From Planctomicrobium sp051466335 (lineage in GTDB: Bacteria; Planctomycetota; Planctomycetia; Planctomycetales; Planctomycetaceae): a DNA stretch of 64,000 nt. Location of the stretch: NCBI RefSeq assembly GCF_051466335.1, contig NZ_CP195793.1, positions 3,906,001-3,970,000 on the forward strand. The letters are read 5' to 3'. Shown in pieces: positions 27,886 through 37,553 of this stretch. Both the position numbers and the translations under genes were made by a program. The notes below the pieces were generated by a model. That model made no database searches. It saw only the letters and a list, made by a program, of their open reading frames with translations, and was not told where the DNA came from. Within the stretch, counting starts at the first letter, position 1. Each line of letters begins with the position of its first letter.

Positions 27886-28311
27886 CTAAATTGAGATGTC
27901 AAACGTTTTCGCATCGTTGCCGAGTTCGACTTCCAATGGTGTGCTTTCCTTGGAGAGGTATTTTTTATCAACTGGAAACTTCACTGGTTTCGCTTTGGGA
28001 TCAGTGATCGTCATCCCCTCTTTTTCAATCGTCGCAAGTGGCGGTTTAGCGAGAACCACTTTGTACTTCCCATGAGCAATTGGGACACCAGCGACAGGCT
28101 GATAGCTGTAATTCCCGCTCTCATCCACTCGTGTCATAAACACATCCTCGCTAGCTGTGTTGTAGAAGGAGATCCCCGTCCCAGCGGGAAGAGGATTCCC
28201 ATCCGCTTCTGTTTTCCCAGAGACCCCTCCAACTTGGGTGACGCTGGAAGAACAACCAGCCATGAACAGAGACGACATGAAGATCGCAATCAGGATGCGA
28301 TGAGATAGCAT
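27886..28311 (-). CDS. Small DUF1559-associated lipoprotein
   Basis: A 141-residue lipoprotein with a signal peptide and lipobox LFMAGC (Cys at about 20). A compact beta-sandwich-like region follows: VSGKTEADGNPLPAGTGISFYN, then DESGNYSYQPV. This is the layout of planctomycete carboxypeptidase-regulatory-like or transthyretin-like lipoproteins. It lies between two DUF1559 genes on the same strand, and a lipoprotein of similar layout follows the third DUF1559 gene (48418-48849). A functional pairing with DUF1559 proteins is likely but its task is unknown. Confidence 0.8.
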   Translation of the reverse strand: MLSHRILIAIFMSSLFMAGCSSSVTQVGGVSGKTEADGNPLPAGTGISFYNTASEDVFMTRVDESGNYSYQPVAGVPIAHGKYKVVLAKPPLATIEKEGMTITDPKAKPVKFPVDKKYLSKESTPLEVELGNDAKTFDISI

Positions 28312-28705
28312 TGTGGAATTCCGTTACTGAGGGACGACAACAAACCGGGAGCTCTCGATGCTCCCTAGAATTCAAGGCATTCAGCTTCACATAAGTCTGT
28401 GAAGTGATGAGAGTTTCTAAATTTGCAAAGTGGACCACTGAGGAAGAGAAAAATGGGAAGTAATCGCCTGTATAGGAAGTAAGGGCCTAGCCAAACGTTC
28501 GAATTTCATCTACGAGTGCAACACGATCACAAAGTGTGGCCGTTTTGGCGGCTGAAACAATTTTGAGTCGATCGAATAGGTCGATATGCAAGACGCCAAT
28601 TTCCCCCGCTGACCCAGGAAATTGTGGCAGCGAATGTTGAACAATCGCGTTCCAACGTTGTTGTCAATCGCCGCCGCAATACCACACACTCTCTTGAGAG
28701 GCTCG
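28312..28705. other. Gene-free stretch upstream of the lipoprotein
   Basis: About 390 bases between DUF1559 copy B and the lipoprotein. A small 6-bp hairpin (28347-28352 with 28360-28365) would lie in the lipoprotein leader. Nothing else is supported. Confidence 0.4.
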
Positions 28706-29722
28706 TTAGAACTCTCCAATAGGAACGCCGTCATCACGAATTGCGAGATGGCGAAGCGTATCCATATTGACGTTGTCACTGATAAACGAAACATGGCCGT
28801 CAGCGAAGACTGCATGGACTCCACCGGTGTGCGCTGAAGTCAGCGGATTGTTTGGCCCCCAGTTGATGTTAATACCGGGCTGGTCATAACTTTTAGTGTT
28901 TGGAGGATACCGAACCGTCGTGAGATTGAATGCGCGATCCCTTCCATAAGCATCACCGGATAGTGCTCCCATCGTCCATGCGTGTGGTCCGGACCCTCCG
29001 ATGAAGATTCGATTCCCTGTAATCGTATGAGGATCGTTGGCCGCCAAGTGACTGAGTGCCGTCTGATTCGCACTCACCAAGCTCCCGCCAGATTCACTGA
29101 TAACCATCGTATTTGAAGTTCCGTCGGTGATGTCTTTCATCGACTTGCTCGAATTGGGAATAAGTACGCCGCCAATCGCTGAGATTCCATCACCCGTTGC
29201 GCCCGAATGACTACAGCAGGTGTTCGCATCCGAAATCAGCCGGCTTTCCGGAAACTGAGTCGTTGCGGTTCCCCCGGAAATTCCGATATACGCCGACCTC
29301 TTCTGCCAGTGCGAAGGTTGTCCCATCGCTGAAGATGGGCAGTTCATGACCGAAAGTGATCCAGCCTGCGCAACAAGATCGGCGTTTCCATCCCCTCCGT
29401 ATCCCGGCTGATTTCCACCTGCGACGAAGCGATTGAATACCCCTGCTTGGTCCAGTGCTGGAAGAATTCCGACCCAGAAAGACGGTCCAATCCAGATGCC
29501 GTTTCCCCCACGGGATCCAATTGGGAAGCAACTGGCCGTGTCATGATAATTGTGGAGCGCCAATCCAATCTGCTTGAGATTATTCTTACATTGACTACGT
29601 CGAGCCGCTTCTCTTGCTTGCTGCACTGCAGGAAGAAGCAGCGCAATCAGCACCGCAATGATCGCAATCACAACTAGTAGCTCAATCAGTGTAAAACCGA
29701 GTCGTTTGCTCCACGTCTTCAT
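28706..29722 (-). CDS. DUF1559 protein with type IV pilin-like N-terminus (copy B)
   Basis: A 338-residue paralogue of copy A. It has the same GFTLIELLVV prepilin segment and the same AREAARRSQCKNNLKQ linker. The C-terminal HTGGVHAVFADGHVSF is identical. ATG start with GGAGA about ten bases upstream. A good promoter candidate lies at 29828-29856. It is the first gene of the run copy B, lipoprotein, copy A; the gaps of roughly 400 and 590 bases make one single transcript uncertain. Confidence 0.92.
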   Translation of the reverse strand: MKTWSKRLGFTLIELLVVIAIIAVLIALLLPAVQQAREAARRSQCKNNLKQIGLALHNYHDTASCFPIGSRGGNGIWIGPSFWVGILPALDQAGVFNRFVAGGNQPGYGGDGNADLVAQAGSLSVMNCPSSAMGQPSHWQKRSAYIGISGGTATTQFPESRLISDANTCCSHSGATGDGISAIGGVLIPNSSKSMKDITDGTSNTMVISESGGSLVSANQTALSHLAANDPHTITGNRIFIGGSGPHAWTMGALSGDAYGRDRAFNLTTVRYPPNTKSYDQPGININWGPNNPLTSAHTGGVHAVFADGHVSFISDNVNMDTLRHLAIRDDGVPIGEF

Positions 29723-29827
29723 GGCTCAAATGTCTCCTTCAAGTCGTAATAAAGGTCAAAAAGACATCGCCTAGCAAATCTGAATGAAATTTATCCAAAC
29801 CAACAAAATGCAAATGGGTAAAAATTT

Positions 29828-29856
29828 AATATACAATCGCATTTCACGACTGTCGA
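29828..29856 (-). promoter_or_regulatory. Sigma70-type promoter candidate for DUF1559 copy B
   Basis: On the minus strand: -35 TCGACA (29856-29851), 17-base spacer, -10 TATATT (29833-29828). The predicted start is about 100 bases upstream of the ATG. Confidence 0.45.
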
Positions 29857-30117
29857 ATCATCATATTACCACCCTTGGATGCCAACACATACTCTTTTTG
29901 GGGACAAATTAATCAAAAAACACTCCGTCAAAATATCGAATTCACACCAACAAGCAGACAATAAAAGACAAATTCAAGTAAACCGGAGACCCAAAACACA
30001 AAATCCAACAAATAGCTTCAATTAGCGCACATCCACCCCAGGAAAATCCGATATAATTCGAAACTAAAAACTCAGCTCTTCGAGAGCGAGTATCCGTGCA
30101 TTGAGGTGCATCAACAT

Positions 30118-30153
30118 AAAAAAATCCCCCGCAGAGATGCTCTACGGGGGATT
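30118..30153 (-). terminator. Terminator of lepA
   Basis: A near-perfect 14-bp stem (30123-30136 with 30140-30153, one mismatch) with a 3-base loop. On the minus strand it is followed by T7. It starts 30 bases after the lepA stop. Confidence 0.9.
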
Positions 30154-30182
30154 GATAAAGATCCGACGTCAGGAGGCGAGTA

Positions 30183-31985
30183 TTACTCGTCTTTTCCGGC
30201 TTCCAGCACTGATAGAAATGCCTTCTGGGGAATCTCCACCATACCGAATTGCTTCATGCGTTTCTTACCCTCTTTCTGCTTCTGCAGAAGTTTCCGCTTA
30301 CGGGAGATGTCGCCCCCATAGCACTTGGCGGTCACGTTCTTACGGAGAGCAGAAATCGTTTCACGGGCGATCACGCGAGCACCAATGGCTGCCTGAATCG
30401 CAACTTCGAACTGGTGCTTTGGAATCTCTTCCTTCAACTTCTTCACCAATGCGCGCCCACGTCGATCTGCAGTCGAACGGTGAACGATGGTTGCGAGCGC
30501 TTCGACGAGCGTTCCCTTAACGAGAATGTCGAGCTTCACGAGGTCGGCGGGACGGAAGCCGATGACTTCGTAGTCCATCGTCCCATAGCCTCGGGTGATC
30601 GACTTCAGCTTGTCATACATGTCGTAAATGATCTCAGCCAACGGAAGTTCGTAGCTGAGCTGGGCCCGTTCAGGGCCGAGAAACTCTGTCCCCTTGTATT
30701 CCCCTCGCCGATCCGCACAGAGCTGCATAATCGGGCCGATATTGGAACTCGGAAGAATGAAGTTGACTTTCGCGATCGGTTCGCGGAATTCTTCAATCTG
30801 TCCCGCATCCGGCACGTCAGCCGGGTTGTCGATAATCTGAACGTCACCATTCGGCTTCAGGATGTGGTAAGTCACGTTCGGAGCGGTTTGGATCAGGTCG
30901 ACATCCGCTTCCTGCTCCAGACGCTGCTGGATGATCTCCATGTGCAGCATTCCGAGGAATCCGCACCGAAATCCGAATCCGAGGGCATCGCTGGTCTCAG
31001 GAGTGAACGAGAAGCTGGCATCGTTGAGCGCCATCTTATCAAGTTCGAATCGCAGCTTTTCGAAGTCCGTCGCGTCAATCGGGTACATCCCGCAGAACAC
31101 CATCTGCTTGGGCTGCTTATAACCCGGCAATGCTACGGCGGCCTGATTCCCTTGTTGTGTAACGGTGTCACCGATGTGGACGTTGCCGAGGTTCTTGATC
31201 CCGGCGATCACGTAACCGGCCTGCCCCGGTCCGAGCTCTTCCGATTCCACCATAAATGGCCGAAACTGTCCGACTTCCAGCACTTCATGAACCGTGGCCG
31301 CTTTCATGAAACGGATCCGGTCTCGCTTTCGAATTGTTCCATCGATCACACGGACGTACGTAATGACTCCACGGTAATCATCGTATTTGCTGTCGAAAAC
31401 CAGAGCCCGGAGAGGTGCATCCGGGTCTCCTTTTGGCGCAGGAATTCGCTCGATGATCGCTTCGATACACGCTTCAATTCCGATCCCTGCTTTGGCACTG
31501 ACCTGAAGAGCGCTTGAAGCATCGAGGCCGATCACTGTCTCGATTTCGTCGCAAACTTCCGGAATACGGGTCACCGGCAAGTCGATCTTGTTGATCACAG
31601 GAATGATCTCAAGATTCGATTCGATCGCAGCGTAGGCATTTGCAACAGTTTGCGCCTGAACCCCCTGAAAGGCGTCGACGACGAGGAGTGCTCCTTCGCA
31701 CGCTGCCAGCGACCGGGAAACTTCGTAATGAAAGTCGACGTGCCCCGGCGTATCAATAAAATTCAACTGATACGTTTCGCCTTTATATTTGTAGTCGATC
31801 GCGACCGCTCGCGCTTTGACGGTAATTCCTCGCTCCTTTTCGACGTCCAGATCGTCGAGCAGTTGAGAATGGAATTCACGTTCATCGATCGCACCACTTT
31901 TCAGAAGCAGCTGGTCAGAAAGCGTGCTTTTGCCATGGTCGATGTGGGCAATGATAGAAAAGTTGCGAATCAGTTCCGTCTTCAT
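30183..31985 (-). CDS. lepA: Elongation factor 4 (LepA), back-translocating GTPase
   Basis: A 600-residue translational GTPase. G1 is AHIDHGKST, the switch II segment DTPGHVDFHYEVSRSL, and G4 NKIDLP. The EF-G-like domains and the LepA-specific C-terminal domain (FRPADLVKLDILVKG, KCYGGDISRKRKLL) follow. Length and order are those of the family. It acts on ribosomes, promoting back-translocation or aiding subunit biogenesis. It is transcribed alone, downstream of the FHA/coiled-coil gene and its weak terminator. Confidence 0.97.
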   Translation of the reverse strand: MKTELIRNFSIIAHIDHGKSTLSDQLLLKSGAIDEREFHSQLLDDLDVEKERGITVKARAVAIDYKYKGETYQLNFIDTPGHVDFHYEVSRSLAACEGALLVVDAFQGVQAQTVANAYAAIESNLEIIPVINKIDLPVTRIPEVCDEIETVIGLDASSALQVSAKAGIGIEACIEAIIERIPAPKGDPDAPLRALVFDSKYDDYRGVITYVRVIDGTIRKRDRIRFMKAATVHEVLEVGQFRPFMVESEELGPGQAGYVIAGIKNLGNVHIGDTVTQQGNQAAVALPGYKQPKQMVFCGMYPIDATDFEKLRFELDKMALNDASFSFTPETSDALGFGFRCGFLGMLHMEIIQQRLEQEADVDLIQTAPNVTYHILKPNGDVQIIDNPADVPDAGQIEEFREPIAKVNFILPSSNIGPIMQLCADRRGEYKGTEFLGPERAQLSYELPLAEIIYDMYDKLKSITRGYGTMDYEVIGFRPADLVKLDILVKGTLVEALATIVHRSTADRRGRALVKKLKEEIPKHQFEVAIQAAIGARVIARETISALRKNVTAKCYGGDISRKRKLLQKQKEGKKRMKQFGMVEIPQKAFLSVLEAGKDE

Positions 31986-32501
31986 CAGTGTCGGTCTTGC
32001 ACGGGCGATATGCGGTCAATGACGCCGTTTCCGCGAGAAGCCAACCACCCGGTTCGAAGATGTTGTTCCGTCTTAGAACGAACCTTGCGGATCGGTGAAT
32101 TGCCCATCAGCCGAAAAAGGACGCCGAATTTTCCAGATAGGCGACACCGTGTCGCTGGAAATTTCTGTATGGGGACTCTGCAGCGAGCGGGCCGAAATCA
32201 ATTCACGGTTCCGTTTTCTACAGAACCCACATCATAGCTGTTTTCTAAAAAAACGGATATGAGAGTCCGTCTTTCCAAGAAGATTTTCAAACAGGGGAGT
32301 GCTGAAGGTCGGTTCTGAATGCCGGAATCCCAGGAATTCTCCTGGAACGCTTCGAGGTGTATCGATCGATTTTCAGCAAAAAAGCGGTCGATCACATTCG
32401 TGGACAATTTCCATAACCGACTACGGGAGTGTGAATTACAACCAATCCACACAACACCCACAGATATCTGAGCCGTCTCCAAAAGCTCAGGCTTGCCACG
32501 A
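31986..32501. other. Intergenic region upstream of lepA
   Basis: About 515 bases with a candidate minus-strand terminator for the FHA/coiled-coil gene at 32247-32270. An ORF at 32198-32581 (minus) overlaps the end of that gene and has no support. Confidence 0.4.
32247..32270 (-). terminator. Candidate terminator of the FHA/coiled-coil gene
   Basis: On the minus strand, a short 5-bp stem (ACGGA/TCCGT) with an 8-base loop is followed by T7. The stem is weak but correctly oriented, about 230 bases past the stop. Confidence 0.4.
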
Positions 32502-35500
32502 TTACAGGAACGAAAGCGGACCTGACTTTTCTGATCCATTCGCCTGCTCCTCCACTCTGGGAGTCTGCTCGATGACTGCATCTAAACGCAATTCAGCGGC
32601 GCTGCGATGCTGGAGTCTTCGGATCTCTTTCATTCGGTAGATGCACAAACACGAGAGAAACAGCGAGACGGATCCAACACTCGCAGCTTCAATCAATAGG
32701 CGTTCTCCGTACCAGAATTCCGACGTTAGCAGTATGCCTGTCATCGCCCAACCCAAAGCGTTGATCGTCAACATTGTCTTGAGTGATGTCGACTTCTTCT
32801 CGCAAGTGGATGTCACCACCGCGGTCCGCGCTGACTGATTCGCCAGTTTGCGAAACGAATCCAGATTCACTCGCAATGCCTGCTTTTCTGACTCATCCAG
32901 CTTTCTTGTCCTTCTGGCAATCACTTCCTCGCCAACTTCGACCTCTGCTGGAGGCTGAGTAACAGGTGCGGGCCGCACGTTCTGCTTCGGTGCAGCGTCG
33001 GTGGACGCCGCAGAACTGGACGGATTCCCACCCTGTCTCGATCGGGCAATCAATCGCTCCATGTAGTCAGCGACAGAGATTTCTCCCTCATCTTCAGTTG
33101 AACGGCTTAATGCCGGCTCCGGTTGCGGGGTCGGTTCGACAGCCCGAGAACGGCGACGTTCGACGACTGTTTCTTGAACAATGCTTGATTCTTCGACCTG
33201 CTTGTCGACCTCTTGCCGAACTTCTTCTTCCACGGATGGGGCAACATCTTCAGCCGCCTCCGCGGAGATGCGATCAGCTTCTTCACGTTCCGCCTGAAGC
33301 CGCCTTCGTCTGGCTGCTCGGCTTTCTTCAGCAGGTTCGCTCGTATCAGTGTTCATTCCGAACAGACTGGCAAGCTGTTGCCTCAACTTGATTGCAGCTT
33401 CTTCTTCCGAGTCAGTCGACTCAATCTCCGCACGATCGGTTGGAAGTTCTCCTGCTTCAACTCGTTTGTCGCTCGCCAGTTCCTGACGAATTACCTCCGA
33501 GATTTCGTCTGCTGCCGCCACGTCCTCTGCGATCTGACTATCCGATCTCAGCTCGCCGGCATGAGACGTTCCAAACACGCTCAGATTCCTATCGTTGAAC
33601 ATGTTGGAGGAATCGATATTGAATTCGGAGAGTTCCACTTCCCGTCGTTCCAACTCCAGTGCCCGAGATTTGAGATTGGTGGCAATCTCGTGCAGACGCT
33701 CATTCTCCGCGAGCAAACGAGCTTCCAGTGCTTCAAGTGCCAACTGCCGCTCGTTGATTTGATCCTGATCCGGATGTACTGAGTCTGGAACAGCGGAAGT
33801 CGACGAAGTCATCAGGTTTGTTTGCTGATCTTCGATCAGAGCCCTCAACGCTTCCAGTTCATCTCGATCAGCCTTAATTGCCGAATTGACTGATGCAACC
33901 TTTGCCTCCCAGTTCTCCTCGCGCTGCTTGAGTTTCTGTTCGTTTGAAGCACGCTCAAATTCATCCTGTCGCTTCCGCTCCTCAGCATCGGCGAGCAGAG
34001 ATTCGTACTTGATGCGGAGCGAGGCCAACTCCTCAGCAATCTCGTGGGAGTCATTTCGCCGATCGACAGTCTCATGAGTCTGGGACGCCAGGTGTTTCAA
34101 TCCATGCTGGGCGAATTCGACTTCCTGCCGCATCTGAGAGAGCGTTTCCGCTTCGCCCTGCAATTCAAGTTGTTTGGCTCGCAAGGACTCCTCCTGTGAA
34201 TAGAAGAGAGCTTGCGAAGTACGGAGTTGTTCACGGTCGTAGGCATCCCGTTGACGCTCTGCTTCGATCTCGCCGCGTAATCGGTTGAGATTCTGAAGCT
34301 CAGCATCGTAGTCGGCTCGACTGCTTTCCAACTTTTCACGCTCATCGCGAACTGCATCAGTTTCGGCGTGAATTTGAGCACGTTGAGCGTCCAACTCAGC
34401 CAATTGTTCATCCAAAGACTGCTTCGAGCGATCCAACTCGATTTGTCGCTCGGCGAAACGTTCTTTCTCTGCAGTGAGCAGTGCCTGCTCAGCTGCAATC
34501 TCATCGCGAAGCTGCTGCAGTGCCTGGCTGTCGGTGCCGAACTCTTTGCAGGCTTGTTGCCACTGTTCCTGCTCAATTCGAAATGATGCCGAATCCGCTT
34601 GGAGAGACGCCGTCTGATCATTGAGCACGCCAAGTTGATGCTCCAAAGTGCGTTTTTCGTTGTCGTGATCAGCCTGCAGTTGATAAAAGCGAGTCTTCTC
34701 TTCTTCGAGTAAATTCCGCTCAGAATCAAATGCAGCGCGCAGCTGATCGAGCTCGACCTGCAGTCGTTTCAATCGCTCAGTTTCTGCGGTCAGCTGAAGC
34801 TGCTCAGCGTCGATGTTCGCTCGCAGCGGAGCCATTTCCGCCGCATAGTTGTTGAGATGCTCCTGCTCAAGTTGAAGTCGTACGCGTCCCTCGTTGAGCT
34901 CAGCCTGCAAATGGCGAACTTCTTCCATTTCTTGAGAGAGTTGTGCGCGCTGCTCCTCGAAAGCAGCCTTTTCTTGTTCCAGATTCTGGCTGAAGGCGTC
35001 GAGCTGACTCTGCTTGTCCGAGGCAAACAGGTTGAATTCCGTTTGCGATCCATTCAGGCTGAGTCGTTCGGCCTGCATTGCCTCGAGAGATTGACTGAAA
35101 TCGCGGTATTTCAGAGAGAGTTCTGCCTCTCTGCGATGAATTGCGGCCTGGATCTCTTCAAGATCCATCTCTCTTGCAATCACGGCGACTTCACGAGAGT
35201 GAAGCCCCAACTCGCTCTCGGCGAGATGACGTTCGCGCTGCTCCAAAGCGACATTGCGCTCGTCGAGAAGGTTGGCCGTGATCCGAGCGAGTTGCAATCG
35301 CTCTTCGACGAGAGCCTCTTCCGCTGCGACAGCCGCTTCATGTTTTTGAACTTCAGCCTGCAAACGATTCACATTGTGTTCGCGCAGATCCAGCCCCCTG
35401 GCACGTTCTGAGAGAAGTGCGTTGCTCTCTGAAATCGAACGACGTGCCTCTGCGGCATAGTCCTCAAACTGCTGAATCTCAAAGAGCTTTTGCTCCGTTT

Positions 35501-36830
35501 CATTATGGGCAGCGTGAAGTCTCTCCAATTCAAGATCAATCTCATGTCGCTTTTCTTTGATGGTCGCTAGCTGAATATCGACTTGCTGACCTGCCTGCTC
35601 GACGGCCAAACTCCTCGCATCCAGGAGTTGCAATTTATCAGTCGCAATTGCATCTGCTTCAGTGACGCGGCGGGACCAGTGGCTGAGACGTTCTTCCTCC
35701 TCCTCCACCTGCTGCATTCGCTGCGAGGCTTTTGACTCCAAATCGCGGATAAGAGTTTCTTTCGCCTTACAGGCTTCTGCCCATTCTGCCTGACTCTGTT
35801 CGATCTCAGATTGCAACAACTGAAGTTCCTGTTGCTGCTGCTGGACGGATGCGAAGTTTGACTCCAGTTCAAGTCGCTTTTCTTCAAGCTCGGATTCTCG
35901 CGAGCGCAGCAACTGATCCTGCGAAGCGTGTCGCTCTTCAAGGAGACGTGCTGAGTCACGTTTCTCCCCTTCAAGGACCTGTTCTAAAGTCGATAATTCT
36001 TCATCCCGCCCTTTCAACTGTCGAAAGAATTGATTCAAAGCAGCAGAGCGGTCAGCAAGTTCCGCATGTCGCTCCGACAGTTCCTGTTCATAGGCTGTGA
36101 GTTGTTTTTTCCGGACCTCGATATCGTGTGAATTCTTCTGGAGTGACTCGCGAAGTTTCGCATCGATATGCCGCTTGGTCTCAAATTCCTTCCACTGAAA
36201 ATCGAGCTCGCGCGCACGGTGCTGGATGCTCATTCGTTCTTTAGAGAACTCCTCTCGCAGACCCCGTTCCTGCTGCAATGCTGTATCCAGATGCCCTTGA
36301 ATCACTTCCAGCAATTCATTCAACTGGGCTTCTCGACGAATGAGTTGAGCATCGTTTCTCGGCATGGGAGGTTCGACGCGACTCTCGAATCGTGAATCAG
36401 GGGTAAAAGCGTGCGGAACGCTGAAATCATGTTCTTCCACAGCCTGTGTGATCGGACCGACTGTGTACTCGATCGGACCAATCACCAGTCGGTCCCCATG
36501 ACGCAATGCCGCTTCGACAGCAAGGCCGTCATTCACCCACGTCCGGTTGGACAGAGCCTTGATAATACTTCGGTGATTCCCAACGATGAAAGTGCAGTGC
36601 CGCGGAGCGATTCCATCGATCGGAACGACGACCTGACAATCCTCGGCAGAGCCGAAGGTGTATTGGCCCGGAATGAGATCGATCGAATCGACTTCCCTGC
36701 CTTGATGAACCGGCGTAAGTCGAATTCCTAAATCGACCTGAATCGCATCTGCGGATGGCCCTAACGAGGAAGTTCGAACAGGATTCCGAACATCACCAAC
36801 ATGCATTTCAGACACGATTTTCTCTGACAT
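32502..36830 (-). CDS. 1442-aa FHA / coiled-coil / tail-anchored membrane protein
   Basis: Domain order: a degenerate FHA domain (residues about 45-126), then a coiled coil from about 165 to 1090, very rich in Glu, Gln, Leu and Arg. Next is a disordered acidic/basic linker (about 1130-1330) with EISVADYMERLIARSRQGG. Two adjacent membrane helices follow (about 1354-1371 and 1379-1398) and a short cytoplasmic tail. In the FHA domain the usual Gly-Arg is GS (60-61) and Ser-x-x-His is reduced to APRH (75-78), so phosphothreonine binding may be lost. The layout suggests a long membrane-tethered scaffold or spacer in the cytoplasm. The start ATG has a GGAA-type site. Base and codon use match neighbours. 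Function unknown. Confidence 0.85.
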   Translation of the reverse strand: MSEKIVSEMHVGDVRNPVRTSSLGPSADAIQVDLGIRLTPVHQGREVDSIDLIPGQYTFGSAEDCQVVVPIDGIAPRHCTFIVGNHRSIIKALSNRTWVNDGLAVEAALRHGDRLVIGPIEYTVGPITQAVEEHDFSVPHAFTPDSRFESRVEPPMPRNDAQLIRREAQLNELLEVIQGHLDTALQQERGLREEFSKERMSIQHRARELDFQWKEFETKRHIDAKLRESLQKNSHDIEVRKKQLTAYEQELSERHAELADRSAALNQFFRQLKGRDEELSTLEQVLEGEKRDSARLLEERHASQDQLLRSRESELEEKRLELESNFASVQQQQQELQLLQSEIEQSQAEWAEACKAKETLIRDLESKASQRMQQVEEEEERLSHWSRRVTEADAIATDKLQLLDARSLAVEQAGQQVDIQLATIKEKRHEIDLELERLHAAHNETEQKLFEIQQFEDYAAEARRSISESNALLSERARGLDLREHNVNRLQAEVQKHEAAVAAEEALVEERLQLARITANLLDERNVALEQRERHLAESELGLHSREVAVIAREMDLEEIQAAIHRREAELSLKYRDFSQSLEAMQAERLSLNGSQTEFNLFASDKQSQLDAFSQNLEQEKAAFEEQRAQLSQEMEEVRHLQAELNEGRVRLQLEQEHLNNYAAEMAPLRANIDAEQLQLTAETERLKRLQVELDQLRAAFDSERNLLEEEKTRFYQLQADHDNEKRTLEHQLGVLNDQTASLQADSASFRIEQEQWQQACKEFGTDSQALQQLRDEIAAEQALLTAEKERFAERQIELDRSKQSLDEQLAELDAQRAQIHAETDAVRDEREKLESSRADYDAELQNLNRLRGEIEAERQRDAYDREQLRTSQALFYSQEESLRAKQLELQGEAETLSQMRQEVEFAQHGLKHLASQTHETVDRRNDSHEIAEELASLRIKYESLLADAEERKRQDEFERASNEQKLKQREENWEAKVASVNSAIKADRDELEALRALIEDQQTNLMTSSTSAVPDSVHPDQDQINERQLALEALEARLLAENERLHEIATNLKSRALELERREVELSEFNIDSSNMFNDRNLSVFGTSHAGELRSDSQIAEDVAAADEISEVIRQELASDKRVEAGELPTDRAEIESTDSEEEAAIKLRQQLASLFGMNTDTSEPAEESRAARRRRLQAEREEADRISAEAAEDVAPSVEEEVRQEVDKQVEESSIVQETVVERRRSRAVEPTPQPEPALSRSTEDEGEISVADYMERLIARSRQGGNPSSSAASTDAAPKQNVRPAPVTQPPAEVEVGEEVIARRTRKLDESEKQALRVNLDSFRKLANQSARTAVVTSTCEKKSTSLKTMLTINALGWAMTGILLTSEFWYGERLLIEAASVGSVSLFLSCLCIYRMKEIRRLQHRSAAELRLDAVIEQTPRVEEQANGSEKSGPLSFL

Positions 36831-37553
36831 CGAACCATTTCCAAGCAGACGATTCGTTCGATCAATAGTTTGTTCACTATTTTCAACGCCACTTACCTAT
36901 TGTTATCTAGCTCACAGTTTGCAGAGCGTCAAAAAGTCCGCAGGGAGTCGGGCTGCGTTTTCACGAATTCACCGGCCCCGGACTCGTAAGAATTGTGCAG
37001 GACCCAGACCTTTAAGCCAGTCCTAATCGGCAATACGCGAGCAAACAGACCGTATTTCCACTACGCCGATTGAAGGCGAAACCAAGCCTGAGAGATTAAG
37101 GGAGGTCCTCCCTCCGCCAGCTGAACCAGAACGCCACAAACCGTAACCAACAACACCCAAACAATTTGCAACCAGACACAATCTGCAACAAGACACTGCA
37201 AAGACAGATATTCGCTACAACCCTCATAATAAGATGAAAATTAAAAATCATCATAGGTTGATCATTAGCGAGGCGGCGTCTTACAGAACTCTCAGAACCA
37301 AGAGAATCCGCCACGCTTCCGCGCACTGATCAATCGAGTCGTGATAACGGGACATGCGGTGGCAGCGCACTCTCAGCCACGTTACAGTGAATCATCTGTC
37401 AATAGGCATTTGAACTCCCTTGGAATTCCTGCCAGCGAAAATCGACCAATCAGGCAGTCGAACACGCATTGCCTCTGCCAGATTGGACCTGATATCGGGA
37501 GAGTGAAGAAACACTCTCATTTTCATCATCTTTTCAAATAGGGAAACACTCAG
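36831..37553. other. 720-base intergenic region upstream of leuB
   Basis: Divergent region between the FHA/coiled-coil gene (-) and leuB (+). A minus-strand ORF ending at 37096 could encode a 52-residue peptide from the ATG at 37254, with a lipobox-like LQIVSGC, but it has no clear Shine-Dalgarno. I see no other structure. Confidence 0.4.

Larger units (their letters stand above)
29723..30182. other. AT-rich intergenic region
   Basis: About 460 bases, clearly more AT-rich than the surroundings. It holds the promoter candidate for DUF1559 copy B (29828-29856, minus), a small GCTCT/AGAGC hairpin near 30076-30088 and the lepA terminator (30118-30153). Confidence 0.55.

Noticed and set aside
30249..31517. 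422-aa + strand ORF inside lepA
   Set aside because: lepA on the minus strand is certain; the composition of the + frame is that of a complementary shadow.
37096..37254. Possible 52-aa lipoprotein with LQIVSGC
   Set aside because: The lipobox is suggestive, but there is no convincing Shine-Dalgarno, and the peptide is short and Cys/Phe-rich; left as a note in the intergenic entry.
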